From assembly GCA_046543175.1 (NCBI GenBank), contig JBKGZY010000036.1, positions 1 to 16,871 on the forward strand: a DNA stretch of 16,871 nucleotides. The letters run 5' to 3'. The number at the start of each line of letters is the position of its first letter. Positions within the stretch are counted from its first letter, which is position 1. The notes under the pieces are model-generated. The model was given only the letters and a program-made list of their open reading frames with translations. It was not told the origin of the DNA and did not search any database. This document shows positions 1 to 7,608 of this stretch, piece after piece. This stretch comes from Dichotomicrobium sp046543175. GTDB taxonomy: Bacteria; Pseudomonadota; Alphaproteobacteria; Rhizobiales; Rhodomicrobiaceae. Both the position numbers and the translations under genes were made by a program.

Positions 1-2
1 TG

Positions 3-302
3 GGCGGGTTCGACATGTGGACCGACGAGCGGGATGCCGGCCGGCTCGCGATCGAGACGCCGCTGGCGTCATGCGACCTCGCACTATCCGATATCGGCTA
101 CGAGGACACGGTCTTCGACCGTAGCGCAGTGCTGGAGCGCAAGCTGCGCGTGTTCCGCCTGCCCGCCGACAATCCGCACCGCGCAATGACCCTATCGCGC
201 CCGATTCCTCTCGAGGGCGACGGCGACAACATCGTCTATATTCGCCTGACGCAGGAGGACGGCACGCTTGCCTGGACCAGCCCGATCTATGTCTACCGCT
301 AA
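3..302 (+). CDS. C-terminal end of an unidentified protein (5' end outside the window)
   Basis: The frame is open from the first complete codon (position 3, Gly-Gly-Phe-Asp before the first Met) to a TAA at 300-302, so the gene very likely starts upstream and only about 99 residues are visible. The ATG at 15 has no convincing ribosome binding site and is probably internal. The visible part is acidic, has no membrane segment, and ends in a beta-rich stretch (IVYIRLTQEDG, then AWTSPIYVYR). Endings of this kind occur as C-terminal beta-sandwich tails of some secreted or PHP/CehA-like metallohydrolases, but that is only a resemblance from memory. No catalytic motif is visible and I assign no function. 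A hairpin follows 31 bp after the stop. Confidence 0.6.
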   Translation, partial: GGFDMWTDERDAGRLAIETPLASCDLALSDIGYEDTVFDRSAVLERKLRVFRLPADNPHRAMTLSRPIPLEGDGDNIVYIRLTQEDGTLAWTSPIYVYR

Positions 303-333
303 CGCGCGATCCAGTGATTCAGAGCCGCGCCAT

Positions 334-352
334 GCCCGTGCTTCACACGGGC
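334..352 (+). terminator. Hairpin downstream of the first gene
   Basis: GCCCGTG (334-340) pairs perfectly with CACGGGC (346-352) around a five-base loop, 31 bp after the stop of the partial gene. No T-run follows, so this is a hairpin of possible termination or RNA-stabilising role, not a textbook intrinsic terminator. Confidence 0.35.
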
Positions 353-388
353 AACCGTTGCCGCGGCCTTCTGAGTTCGTTGGCTGGA

Positions 389-409
389 TTGCCGGGTCAA
401 GCCCGGCAA
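389..409. repeat. Palindromic intergenic hairpin (GCCGGGTCAAGCCCGGC type)
   Basis: TTGCCGGG (389-396) and CCCGGCAA (402-409) form a perfect 8-bp stem around TCAAG. Short palindromes with this core are common in alphaproteobacterial intergenic regions, which is established knowledge recalled and not checked here. The hairpin sits between the end of the plus-strand gene and the terminator of the minus-strand glnK-amtB operon, so it may act on either strand. Confidence 0.45.
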
Positions 410-441
410 AGACGTTCAGACCGGATGAATCATGCTCCGAA

Positions 442-473
442 CTAAAAAGAGCCCGGAACCGATGGTCCCGGGC
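442..473 (-). terminator. Intrinsic terminator of glnK-amtB
   Basis: Read on the minus strand, GCCCGG (473-468) pairs with CCGGGC (456-451). An inner ACC/GGT pairing adds to the stem, and the sequence TCTTTTTAG (450-442) follows directly. A GC-rich stem followed by a T-tract is the classical Rho-independent form. It lies about 120 bp past the amtB stop and after two other hairpins. Confidence 0.7.
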
Positions 474-513
474 AGGAGGAGCGTGGGCAGGAAGAACAGT
501 TCAGCGATAACAG

Positions 514-534
514 GAGCTCCCTGCCTTGGAGCTC
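514..534. repeat. Hairpin between amtB and its terminator
   Basis: GAGCTCC (514-520) pairs with GGAGCTC (528-534) around a seven-base loop. There is no T-run on the minus strand. It is the middle of three hairpins behind amtB and may stabilise the mRNA 3' end. Confidence 0.35.
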
Positions 535-551
535 TCTTATTCAATGGCGAT

Positions 552-578
552 CCGGAGCGCGCCGTTCACGCGCTCCGG
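552..578. repeat. Strong hairpin directly behind the amtB stop
   Basis: CCGGAGCGCG (552-561) and CGCGCTCCGG (569-578) form a perfect 10-bp GC-rich stem with a seven-base loop, 12 bp past the amtB stop codon. The minus strand continues ATCGCCATTG without a T-tract, so this alone is not an intrinsic terminator. It could be a 3' exonuclease block or a Rho-associated structure. Confidence 0.45.
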
Positions 579-590
579 CGATTTCCCGGA

Positions 591-1934
<1,344 letters not shown>

Positions 1935-1949
1935 GCTTTCACCTCAACT

Positions 1950-2288
1950 CTATAACGCTTCCGCGCCGGTTTCGCCCGTCCTTATGCGGACGGAATGCTC
2001 GAGCGGCGTGACGAATATTTTTCCGTCGCCGATCTGCCCGGTCTTGGATGCAGACAAGATCGCTTCCACGACCTTGTCGGTCATGTCGTCGTCGATCGCG
2101 ACTTCGATCTTGATTTTCGGGAGGAAGGTTACTTCGTATTCGGCACCCCGGTAGATCTCGGTGTGCCCCATCTGGCGCCCGTAGCCCTTCACTTCCGTGG
2201 CGGTCAAGCCTTCCACGCCCAGCGAGGTCAGCGCCTGGCGCACCTCGTCGAGCTTGAAAGGCTTGATGACAGCCGTCACCAGTTTCAT
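1950..2288 (-). CDS. glnK: Nitrogen regulatory PII protein GlnK
   Basis: A 112-residue PII signalling protein, full length for the family. It binds ATP/ADP and 2-oxoglutarate and plugs AmtB when nitrogen is plentiful. The T-loop contains the uridylylation tyrosine Tyr51 (IYRGAEY), and the B-loop nucleotide-binding motif TGQIGDGKIFV is at 83-93. The start KLVTAVIKPFKLDEVR and Lys90 are typical. The ATG at 2288 has AAGGAG eight bases or so upstream. Genetic coupling to amtB (15-bp gap) supports GlnK over the paralogous GlnB, which usually neighbours glnA. The sigma-54 promoter and NtrC-type sites upstream also fit GlnK. Confidence 0.95.
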   Translation of the reverse strand: MKLVTAVIKPFKLDEVRQALTSLGVEGLTATEVKGYGRQMGHTEIYRGAEYEVTFLPKIKIEVAIDDDMTDKVVEAILSASKTGQIGDGKIFVTPLEHSVRIRTGETGAEAL

Positions 2289-2390
2289 GTGTGATCTCCT
2301 TCGATCGCTCTTTCGTTGCCGCTTCGGTCGTGGCAAGGCACCGCCCCTCAAGCGATTGACACCGCTTGCCCCGACGGCACGCCTTACGGG

Positions 2391-2407
2391 ATTCAAAACC
2401 CGTGCCA
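2391..2407 (-). promoter_or_regulatory. Sigma-54 (RpoN) promoter of glnK-amtB
   Basis: The minus strand reads TGGCACGGGTTTTGAAT. Against the consensus TGGCACG-N4-TTGCA the -24 element is perfect, the GG-to-GC spacing of ten is right, and only the -12 element deviates (GA in place of GC). The predicted start of transcription lies near 2380, leaving a leader of about 90 bases before glnK. RpoN control of glnK-amtB is well established in proteobacteria. Confidence 0.7.
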
Positions 2408-2471
2408 AAGCCGATGAGGCTCTGCACATGGCATGGACGGAGACGTGTTAATGCGGGCGAAAGAGGGGATT

Positions 2472-2488
2472 TGCCTAAAAAGTAGGCA
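2472..2488. promoter_or_regulatory. Probable NtrC site (promoter-proximal)
   Basis: TGCCTAAAAAGTAGGCA is a 17-bp palindrome of the form TGC-N11-GCA. The symmetry extends to ten-base arms (2468-2477 and 2483-2492, GATTTGCCTA/TAGGCAAATC). It is centred about 100 bp upstream of the predicted glnK start of transcription, within the usual range for sigma-54 enhancer sites. It matches the NtrC consensus less well than the next site. Confidence 0.5.
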
Positions 2489-2500
2489 AATCCGGGAGGT

Positions 2501-2517
2501 TGCACAGAAATTGTGCA
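2501..2517. promoter_or_regulatory. NtrC-type enhancer site (promoter-distal)
   Basis: TGCACAGAAATTGTGCA is a symmetrical 17-bp site matching the classical NtrC pattern TGCAC-N7-GTGCA. Its centre is 29 bp from that of the neighbouring palindrome, close to the three helical turns expected of cooperating NtrC dimers, and about 130 bp upstream of the predicted transcription start. Confidence 0.65.
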
Positions 2518-2542
2518 GATATGGGTGGCGGGCTTAATGAGT

Positions 2543-2589
2543 TGTCAGGTTCGCCGCTCGCGGATCAGCCCTTCCTTCCTGCGCCACCG
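2543..2589. repeat. Displaced copy of the tesB 3' end (direct repeat, copy A)
   Basis: Bases 2543-2576 are identical over 34 bp to 4541-4574, which is the last part of tesB and its stop codon. After an extra TTCC the match continues through TGCGCCACCG. The four-base insertion breaks the tesB frame, so this copy is non-coding. It lies 25 bp from the distal NtrC-type site and 55 bp past the stop of the TPR/ATP-grasp gene. Confidence 0.85.
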
Positions 2590-2644
2590 GAAGATCAATC
2601 ATGGCAGTTCCCCACGCCGGAGACCGATGAGGCGCGTAACCCGG

Positions 2645-4312
2645 TCAGCATGGCGTTTGGCCGCTTGCTCGTTTATCGAGCGCGGCTTCGAGAGCGTCGC
2701 AGAACTGGCGTTCCGCTTCGGCGGGATAGGGAAATTCCTCCGGCGCGTTGGAGAAGAAGTTCATGGCTGCGTTGGCCTCGAAGAAGACGACCTGGCCGTC
2801 CTCGTCGACATCGAAGTCCATGCCGAAGACATCGAGAGGTATTGCCTGCGCCACTGCGTGAAGCGTGTCCAGCGCATTGGCCCCGAGTTGCCGCGCCGGC
2901 ATCTCGACGATCGCGTTCGCCTCCGAGAGCAGGTCGGGGCGCGCGCGGTAAACCTCCAGCGGGATCTTGTTGCGGCTTCTGACGATCCAGTCTTCCGCAT
3001 AGTCGGCGCGCATGACGATAGGCGCGCTATCGACAAACGCCGCCCTGATCCGCCGGAAGTACCGGTCTCGCCGGGGCGCGCCGAGATATTCGATGACGTA
3101 GAACTGTTCAGTGCCGAGACCCCGCAAGACGCGTTTCAGTTCGTCGCGCGCATGAACCAGCGTCATATTCGCCGATTCGTGCTGAAAGGTCGTGCGGACG
3201 ATCAGGGGATAGCGCAATTCACCCTCGACCACGGCGACGAGTTCATCCAGACGCGACAGGTCCCGCACGAACCTGCAAACCTTCGGCAGGCGCAGACCGG
3301 GAATATCCGAAAGCCGCGGCCCGTTCATCTCACGAGTGCACAGCGCCGCTTTTTCGGGCGGGTTGAGGATCGGCGCCTGAAGCTGCTCCGCGACATCCCT
3401 GACGGCGGTGAGCGTGTTCGGACTGAGCAGATATTCCGGGTTCACGATATTGTTGATGACCACGGCCGGCTGCCAGCCATTGAATTCGCGGATCGCCTCG
3501 GGGCCGCTGCCCGCGAAGATCGAGGCCAGCCGATAGCGGTCTGATAGCCGGCGCGCCATCCTGCCGGGGTAGTTGCTATGGAGACGATGCAGCCGATTTG
3601 GATGGATGAGGTGTTGGCAGGCCGGAGGGCTTTCCAGAACGCCGATGACGTATTTCTGCGCTGCTCGGGGGGAGCCGATCATGGGCGGCGCGTCGGCGAT
3701 GTAGGCATTGCGCGCCTCGGCGGCGCGGTTCGTCTGGCCGCCGCGCCAGTAGAGATGGGCAAGGAGCGCGTGGCGTTCGTATGCTGCCGTGTCCGGGGGG
3801 TGATACGCTTCGAGCAGCCGCAGGGCTTCGTCGGCTCGATCCGTCATCGCCATAGCGACGACGAGTGGCTTGAGTAAGCGCCAGTCGGGTTCGATGAGAT
3901 CGGGCAGTGCTGAAAGCAGGTTGATCGTCTCTTCGTGCAGGCCGAGATGCTGCATGACTTCGGCGAGCACGGCGAGACAAATGCGCTCGTTCACTCCGGG
4001 CGTTCGATCCGCAAGCCAGCGCCATCCGTCCCTGAGAAGCGCGGCTGCCTCGTCCCGCCGCCCCGCATCGAACAGCAGACAGGCCAGATTGCCGGCATTG
4101 CGCAGCCGGATTGCGCGTTCACTGGGCAGGGTCAGGGCGCGTCTGAGCGCCCGTTCAGCGCCGTCCCCATCGCCCCATTCCTCCAGCGCCACGCCAAGCA
4201 GCCCCAGCAAGTCGGGATCGTCGGGGTGCTCGTCAAGCAACCTTTCGAGCAAGGCGATGGCCGTCTTGCAATCGCCGGAATTCAGCTTCTCCAGGATTTC
4301 TGTTCGGTTCAA
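2645..4312 (-). CDS. TPR-ATP-grasp fusion protein of unknown function
   Basis: A 555-residue, apparently soluble protein with no signal peptide or membrane segment. Residues 1 to about 205 are helical tetratricopeptide-like repeats (LLERLLDEHPDDPDLLGLLG; ALRLLEAYHPPD). From about 280 to 545 the sequence looks like an ATP-grasp ligase. YPLIVRTTFQHES (368-380) resembles the nucleotide-binding strand. Near the end FGMDFDVDEDGQ leads to FFEANAAMNF (510-519), with Asp499, Glu512 and Asn514 as candidate Mg-ATP ligands. ATP-grasp enzymes join a carboxylate to an amine or thiol, but the substrate here cannot be told. The start is a TTG at 4312 with GGGAG eight bases upstream; no ATG occurs near the N-terminus, so the start is moderately certain. 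The gene is bracketed by the duplicated tesB 3' end. Confidence 0.75.
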   Translation of the reverse strand: MNRTEILEKLNSGDCKTAIALLERLLDEHPDDPDLLGLLGVALEEWGDGDGAERALRRALTLPSERAIRLRNAGNLACLLFDAGRRDEAAALLRDGWRWLADRTPGVNERICLAVLAEVMQHLGLHEETINLLSALPDLIEPDWRLLKPLVVAMAMTDRADEALRLLEAYHPPDTAAYERHALLAHLYWRGGQTNRAAEARNAYIADAPPMIGSPRAAQKYVIGVLESPPACQHLIHPNRLHRLHSNYPGRMARRLSDRYRLASIFAGSGPEAIREFNGWQPAVVINNIVNPEYLLSPNTLTAVRDVAEQLQAPILNPPEKAALCTREMNGPRLSDIPGLRLPKVCRFVRDLSRLDELVAVVEGELRYPLIVRTTFQHESANMTLVHARDELKRVLRGLGTEQFYVIEYLGAPRRDRYFRRIRAAFVDSAPIVMRADYAEDWIVRSRNKIPLEVYRARPDLLSEANAIVEMPARQLGANALDTLHAVAQAIPLDVFGMDFDVDEDGQVVFFEANAAMNFFSNAPEEFPYPAEAERQFCDALEAALDKRASGQTPC

Positions 4313-4540
4313 CGCTTGCGCTCCCGTCCGGCGTCGCCGTCCTTCGCATGACGGACATCGATTTCCGCAACGACGACGAGAATTGACGGCAACCTTTACG
4401 AGAGGGAATTCAAGGATTCAACGCGGACGCGTCATGCGCCGTGGTTTTCTGTGGAAGGAAGCGGGGATGATTTGCCCGAAGCCGTGCAGCGTCATGTTCA
4501 CCCTCGGCATCTGTCGCGAATGCCTGGCCGCGCCGGATGC

Positions 4541-4583
4541 TGTCAGGTTCGCCGCTCGCGGATCAGCCCTTCCTGCGCCACCG
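4541..4583. repeat. 3' end of tesB (direct repeat, copy B)
   Basis: This is the in-gene copy of the repeat at 2543-2589. It contains the tesB stop codon (4543-4545) and its last codons and is in frame, so tesB is intact. Sequences on both outer sides of the two copies differ. Confidence 0.85.
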
Positions 4584-5409
4584 AGGCGATCAGGGTGCCG
4601 TCGCGCCGGAAGATCGACCCGCGGCAGAAACCGCGCGCGCCGGAGGCCGACGGGCTGTCCATCACATAAAGCATCCATTCGTCCGCCCGGAAGGCGCGAT
4701 GGAACCACAGCGAGTGATCCAGGCTCGCCATCATCATGCGCGGATCGAACAGGTTGCGCCCGTGCGGGGCGAGCGAGGTGTCGAGCAGGAAGAAGTCCGA
4801 GGCGTATGCGAGCACGCATTTGTGCAGGCCGATATCGTCCGGCAGATCGAGCGTGGAGCGTATCCAGACGCTGCGCTGCGCCTCGCGCGGTTCCGGCGAT
4901 ATGTATTTCCTGACATCGACGGGCCGCATTTCCACGGGCCGCTCGCGCAGCCAGTACCGCTTGATGTTGTCGGGCAGGTTCGGCAGCACGTCCTGAAGTA
5001 CCTCGGCCTCGGAAGGCAACTCTTCCGGTCCGGGCACGTCCGGCGCGTCGATCTGGTGGGAAAACCCCGGTTCGTCGCGATGAAACGATACCCCCATCGA
5101 GAAGATCGCCTGCCCGTGCTGGAGCGCCGTGACCTGCCGCGTGGTGAAGCTCTTGCCGTCCCGGATGCGGTCCACCTCGTAGACGATCGGCGTCGTCGGG
5201 TCGCCCGGCAGCAGGAAATAGCCGTGCAGCGAATGTGCCGCCCGCTCGCCACCCTCGACCGTGCGCGTGGCCGCCACCAGGGCCTGGCCGATGACCTGCC
5301 CGCCGAACACGCGCTGCCAGCCGTCCTGCGGGCTGCGGCCACGAAACAGGTTGTGTTCCAGGGTCTCGAGATCGAAGATGTCGAACATCGTTCCGGGCGT
5401 GTCTGTCAT
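4543..5409 (-). CDS. tesB: Acyl-CoA thioesterase II
   Basis: A 288-residue double-hotdog thioesterase that hydrolyses acyl-CoA to free fatty acid and CoA, close to the usual length of about 286. The catalytic triad positions known from E. coli TesB (Asp204, Thr228, Gln278) correspond here to Asp205 (YASDFFLLD), Ser229 (MMASLDHSLWFH) and Gln279 (SVAQEGLIR), with Ser as a conservative replacement of Thr. FGGQVIGQAL near residue 36 is another family signature. The frame stays open upstream to 5508, but the added residues are cysteine- and proline-rich and unlike the family, so the ATG at 5409 is chosen. It lacks a strong ribosome binding site; the ATG at 5388 is an alternative. The gene diverges from the flavin hydroxylase. 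Confidence 0.95.
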   Translation of the reverse strand: MTDTPGTMFDIFDLETLEHNLFRGRSPQDGWQRVFGGQVIGQALVAATRTVEGGERAAHSLHGYFLLPGDPTTPIVYEVDRIRDGKSFTTRQVTALQHGQAIFSMGVSFHRDEPGFSHQIDAPDVPGPEELPSEAEVLQDVLPNLPDNIKRYWLRERPVEMRPVDVRKYISPEPREAQRSVWIRSTLDLPDDIGLHKCVLAYASDFFLLDTSLAPHGRNLFDPRMMMASLDHSLWFHRAFRADEWMLYVMDSPSASGARGFCRGSIFRRDGTLIASVAQEGLIRERRT

Positions 5410-5471
5410 CCGGGGCCTGCGTGTCGGCATTGGCGGGTGCGGGCAGCCGCAGCGAACCGTTATGTGAGGGC

Positions 5472-5495
5472 GCAGCTTGTTGTCTGTCAAGCTGC
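5472..5495. promoter_or_regulatory. Inverted repeat between tesB and the flavin hydroxylase
   Basis: GCAGCTTG (5472-5479) and CAAGCTGC (5488-5495) are perfect 8-bp arms eight bases apart in the 110-bp divergent gap, 25 bp before the plus-strand start. The position suits an operator or the leader of the hydroxylase gene, but no regulator is known. Confidence 0.3.
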
Positions 5496-5519
5496 AGCCT
5501 TCCGGCAAAGGTATCGGGC

Positions 5520-6752
5520 ATGCCCCTCGACTATGACATCGTCATCGGCGGCGGCGGCTTCATCGGCCTGACACTGGCGCGCGCGCTGAGTGTCGCGGCG
5601 CCGGGGATGTTTCGCGTCGCCGTGGTCGATCCCGCACCGCCGGAGCGCCTGCGCGCGCCCAATGACGACGGTCGCGCCATGACCATCTCGGCGGCCTCGC
5701 GGCGTATGCTGGAAGTCCTGGGCGTCTGGCCGGCGATTGCGCAGGAAGCGCAGCCGGTTACGCGCATCGAGATCACCGACTCGACGCTGGACGCGCCCGT
5801 GCGTCTGCCGATCCTGACTTTCGACACCGTGGACGATGACGAAACGCCCGCCGCCCATGTCGTCGAGAACGCGGTACTGATGCGCGCGCTCGCCGCTGCC
5901 GTCGATGAAAGCGATGTGACGCTGATCGCGCCGGAGCGGATCGAAGCGGTGCGCGCCGCGCCGGCGGGCGTTGTCTTGCGCCCTGGCGGCGGCGGCGAAA
6001 TCGCGGCGCGGCTGCTGGTGGCTGCGGATGGCCGGCGCTCGCGCCTGCGCCGCATGGCTGGAATCAAGGCGGTGACCTGGGACTATCCGCAGGCCGGCAT
6101 CGTTGCCACGGTCGAACACGAGCGCGGGCATGATGGCCGGGCGGTTCAGCATTTCCTGCCGGCCGGGCCGTTCGCCATGCTGCCGATGACCGGGCGGCGC
6201 AGTTCGCTCGTCTGGACCGAGACGCCGGAGGACGCCGAAAGGATGCTGGCGCTGCCCAAGGACCGGGTCAATGCCGAGATCACCCGGCGCTTCGGCGCGC
6301 AGCTCGGCGAGGTCCGGCTGGTGTCGTCGCTCCAGACCTTCCCGCTATCGCTCAGCTTGGCGCGTGCGTTTGTCCGGCCCGGCGTGGCGCTCACAGGGGA
6401 TGCGGCGCATGGCCTGCACTGGCTGGCCGGGCAGGGGTTGAACCACGGTCTGCGCGACGTCGCGGCGCTGACGGAGGTGCTCGTCGAAGCCCGGCGACTC
6501 GGGGAAGACATCGGCGCGCTGAACGTGCTGCGTCGCTACGAGCGCTGGCGCCGGTTCGATTCCGGCATGTCGGCGGCCGGCATGGACGTGCTCAACAGGC
6601 TGTTTTCCAGCGACAGCGAGGCTCTGCGGACGATCCGCGGACTCGGACTTGGCATGGTCGACCGGATTGCGCCCCTCAAGCGGCTATTCGTGGCGGAAGC
6701 GGCGGGAACCACGGGCGAGTTGCCCCGGCTCATGCGCGGCGAGCGCATCTGA
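5520..6752 (+). CDS. UbiH/UbiF/UbiL-family FAD-dependent hydroxylase (ubiquinone biosynthesis)
   Basis: A 410-residue class A flavoprotein monooxygenase. Three FAD signatures are in order: the Rossmann motif IGGGGFIGL (9-17), the DG motif AADGRRSRLR (168-177) and the GD motif TGDAAHGLHWLAGQGLNHGL (292-311). The family normally hydroxylates the aromatic ring of ubiquinone precursors at the inner membrane with NAD(P)H and oxygen. Which ring position is used cannot be read from sequence; UbiL-like enzymes of alphaproteobacteria are the closest match I recall. The ATG at 5520 starts PLDYDIVIGG, with AAAGG about nine bases upstream. The longer open frame from 5421 adds a cysteine-rich, unlikely N-terminus. 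The gene is divergent from tesB and convergent with the next gene. Confidence 0.9.
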   Translation: MPLDYDIVIGGGGFIGLTLARALSVAAPGMFRVAVVDPAPPERLRAPNDDGRAMTISAASRRMLEVLGVWPAIAQEAQPVTRIEITDSTLDAPVRLPILTFDTVDDDETPAAHVVENAVLMRALAAAVDESDVTLIAPERIEAVRAAPAGVVLRPGGGGEIAARLLVAADGRRSRLRRMAGIKAVTWDYPQAGIVATVEHERGHDGRAVQHFLPAGPFAMLPMTGRRSSLVWTETPEDAERMLALPKDRVNAEITRRFGAQLGEVRLVSSLQTFPLSLSLARAFVRPGVALTGDAAHGLHWLAGQGLNHGLRDVAALTEVLVEARRLGEDIGALNVLRRYERWRRFDSGMSAAGMDVLNRLFSSDSEALRTIRGLGLGMVDRIAPLKRLFVAEAAGTTGELPRLMRGERI

Positions 6753-6762
6753 GCGCCACGCA

Positions 6763-6885
6763 AAAGGGCGGGCCTGGAGCCTGGGCGCATTCTCGTCGCC
6801 TGCGCGCCGGCCCTTTGGCTTCGAACCGCAAACCGGTTCCCACGCCGGGCATGCATTCGCCGAGAATGCTCCAAAAGACCCGCCC
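6763..6885. repeat. Nested inverted-repeat element between convergent genes
   Basis: Several pairs of arms nest across about 120 bp. GGGCGGG (6766-6772) pairs with CCCGCCC (6879-6885), and GCATTCTCG (6787-6795) pairs with CGAGAATGC (6861-6869). Inside, AAAGGGC (6763-6769) can alternatively pair with GCCCTTT (6810-6816), and GAACCG lies opposite CGGTTC. It fills the gap between the plus-strand hydroxylase and the minus-strand small exported protein gene, so it could terminate both. Dispersed palindromes with an ACCGGTTCCCAC core and GAGCATT/AATGCTC ends are known in Hyphomicrobiales; this one resembles them. Confidence 0.45.
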
Positions 6886-6900
6886 GATCACGTCAGCTTA

Positions 6901-7248
6901 TCAGCGGCAACCGTGATAACGCATGCAGCCGTAATAGCTGCTGGTGCGATAACCCCAGTTGTTGGCACAGCGCCTGCTCCAATAGCCGCACCGGCCATAG
7001 CGCCGGCGGCGGTGATACCGGCGGCGAAGGTACCGGCGGCGGTAGTACCGGCGGCGCGGACCGATATAAAGCCGGAAACGGACGCCCGCCTTCTGGATAT
7101 GCGACCGCTGGATGTCGGCAATCTGCTTGTCAAGACCGAAACTTTGACTCGGTGCTGCAATTGCCGATGCTGCGTTGGCCTTATCAGCGCCCGGCAACGC
7201 AAGGCCAAGCACCAGGACCAAGGCTGCGATAAACGGAACGTACCTCAT
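6901..7248 (-). CDS. Small exported basic protein, paralogue 1 of 3 (four-cysteine tail)
   Basis: A 115-residue protein of a family I do not recognise by name. Residues 1-27 form a clear signal peptide (hydrophobic core FIAALVLVLGLAL, then ADKANA before Ala). The middle (residues 57-85) is rich in Arg and Tyr (PRRRYYRRRYLRRRYHRRRR). The C-terminus is the module shared with the next two genes: Cys87, Cys94, Cys108 and Cys114 spaced C-x6-C-x13-C-x5-C, ending YYGCMRYHGCR. It shares FRLYI-x-P just before the Arg-rich part with paralogue 2. The mature protein would be small, strongly basic and possibly disulfide-bonded in the periplasm or outside. The ATG at 7248 has AAGGGA nine bases upstream. 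The general look recalls small BA14K-type exported proteins, but that motif is not present. Confidence 0.85.
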   Translation of the reverse strand: MRYVPFIAALVLVLGLALPGADKANAASAIAAPSQSFGLDKQIADIQRSHIQKAGVRFRLYIGPRRRYYRRRYLRRRYHRRRRYGRCGYWSRRCANNWGYRTSSYYGCMRYHGCR

Positions 7249-7368
7249 TGAATCTGTCCCTTCTCAAGTCGAGTCGACACTTCCCCGCCAGCCGCGTTCA
7301 GGCGGCGGCGGCTCGGATCAACCATACTGACCCGATCGAGATACGTGGGCCGCTTTCCTCTATGTGTA

Positions 7369-7377
7369 AGTATAGCA
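7369..7377 (-). promoter_or_regulatory. Possible extended -10 promoter of paralogue 1
   Basis: The minus strand reads TGCTATACT, an extended -10 form (TG-N-TATACT), about 120 bases before the start codon. No good -35 element is visible 17 bases upstream. This is a weak candidate. Confidence 0.35.
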
Positions 7378-7522
7378 CGAAGACTGCGCCTTCGGTACGA
7401 AATACTAACAATGTAGGCGAAGGCTGGTGAACCAGTGAGTGCTGGAAGAGGTAACGAAGAAGGCGCCGAGAGAGACCGGGGGCAGGTAGTCCCGCTCCCC
7501 GGCACGGCTTTAGCTGTTTTTA

Positions 7523-7592
7523 GTGCATCGACGCATTCATTCGCTTCGCCAAGCAGCGAGTCCGGGAGCGAATGAATGCGTCAAAGATGCAC
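7523..7592. repeat. Large palindrome 1 behind paralogue 2
   Basis: ACGCATTCATTCGCT (7531-7545) and AGCGAATGAATGCGT (7567-7581) are perfect 15-bp arms around a 21-base loop. Outer arms GTGCATC (7523-7529) and GATGCAC (7586-7592) extend the stem past a small asymmetric bulge. Its base composition is more AT-rich than the flanking genes. It lies in the 434-bp gap between paralogues 1 and 2, which otherwise holds the palindrome at 7609 and the leader of paralogue 1. I see no gene there. Confidence 0.75.
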
Positions 7593-7608
7593 GAGTAAAA
7601 TATTGTTT

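Noticed and set aside
2513..3544. Long plus-strand open frame (343 residues) opposite the TPR/ATP-grasp gene
   Set aside because: It is the antisense shadow of a well supported minus-strand gene; composition is Arg/Asp-rich, without recognisable domains or a ribosome binding site.
2590..4540. Integrative element with integrase
   Set aside because: The direct repeats resemble attachment sites, but no integrase or other mobility gene lies between them, so only an insertion footprint is claimed.
4313..4542. A small gene or promoter between tesB and the TPR/ATP-grasp gene
   Set aside because: Only short frames without ribosome binding sites or domain features are present; a TTGAAT/TAAAGG pair on the minus strand is too weak to call.
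5410..5508. N-terminal extension of tesB to 5508
   Set aside because: The extra residues do not resemble TesB, and the 288-residue form matches the family length and the catalytic residue numbering.
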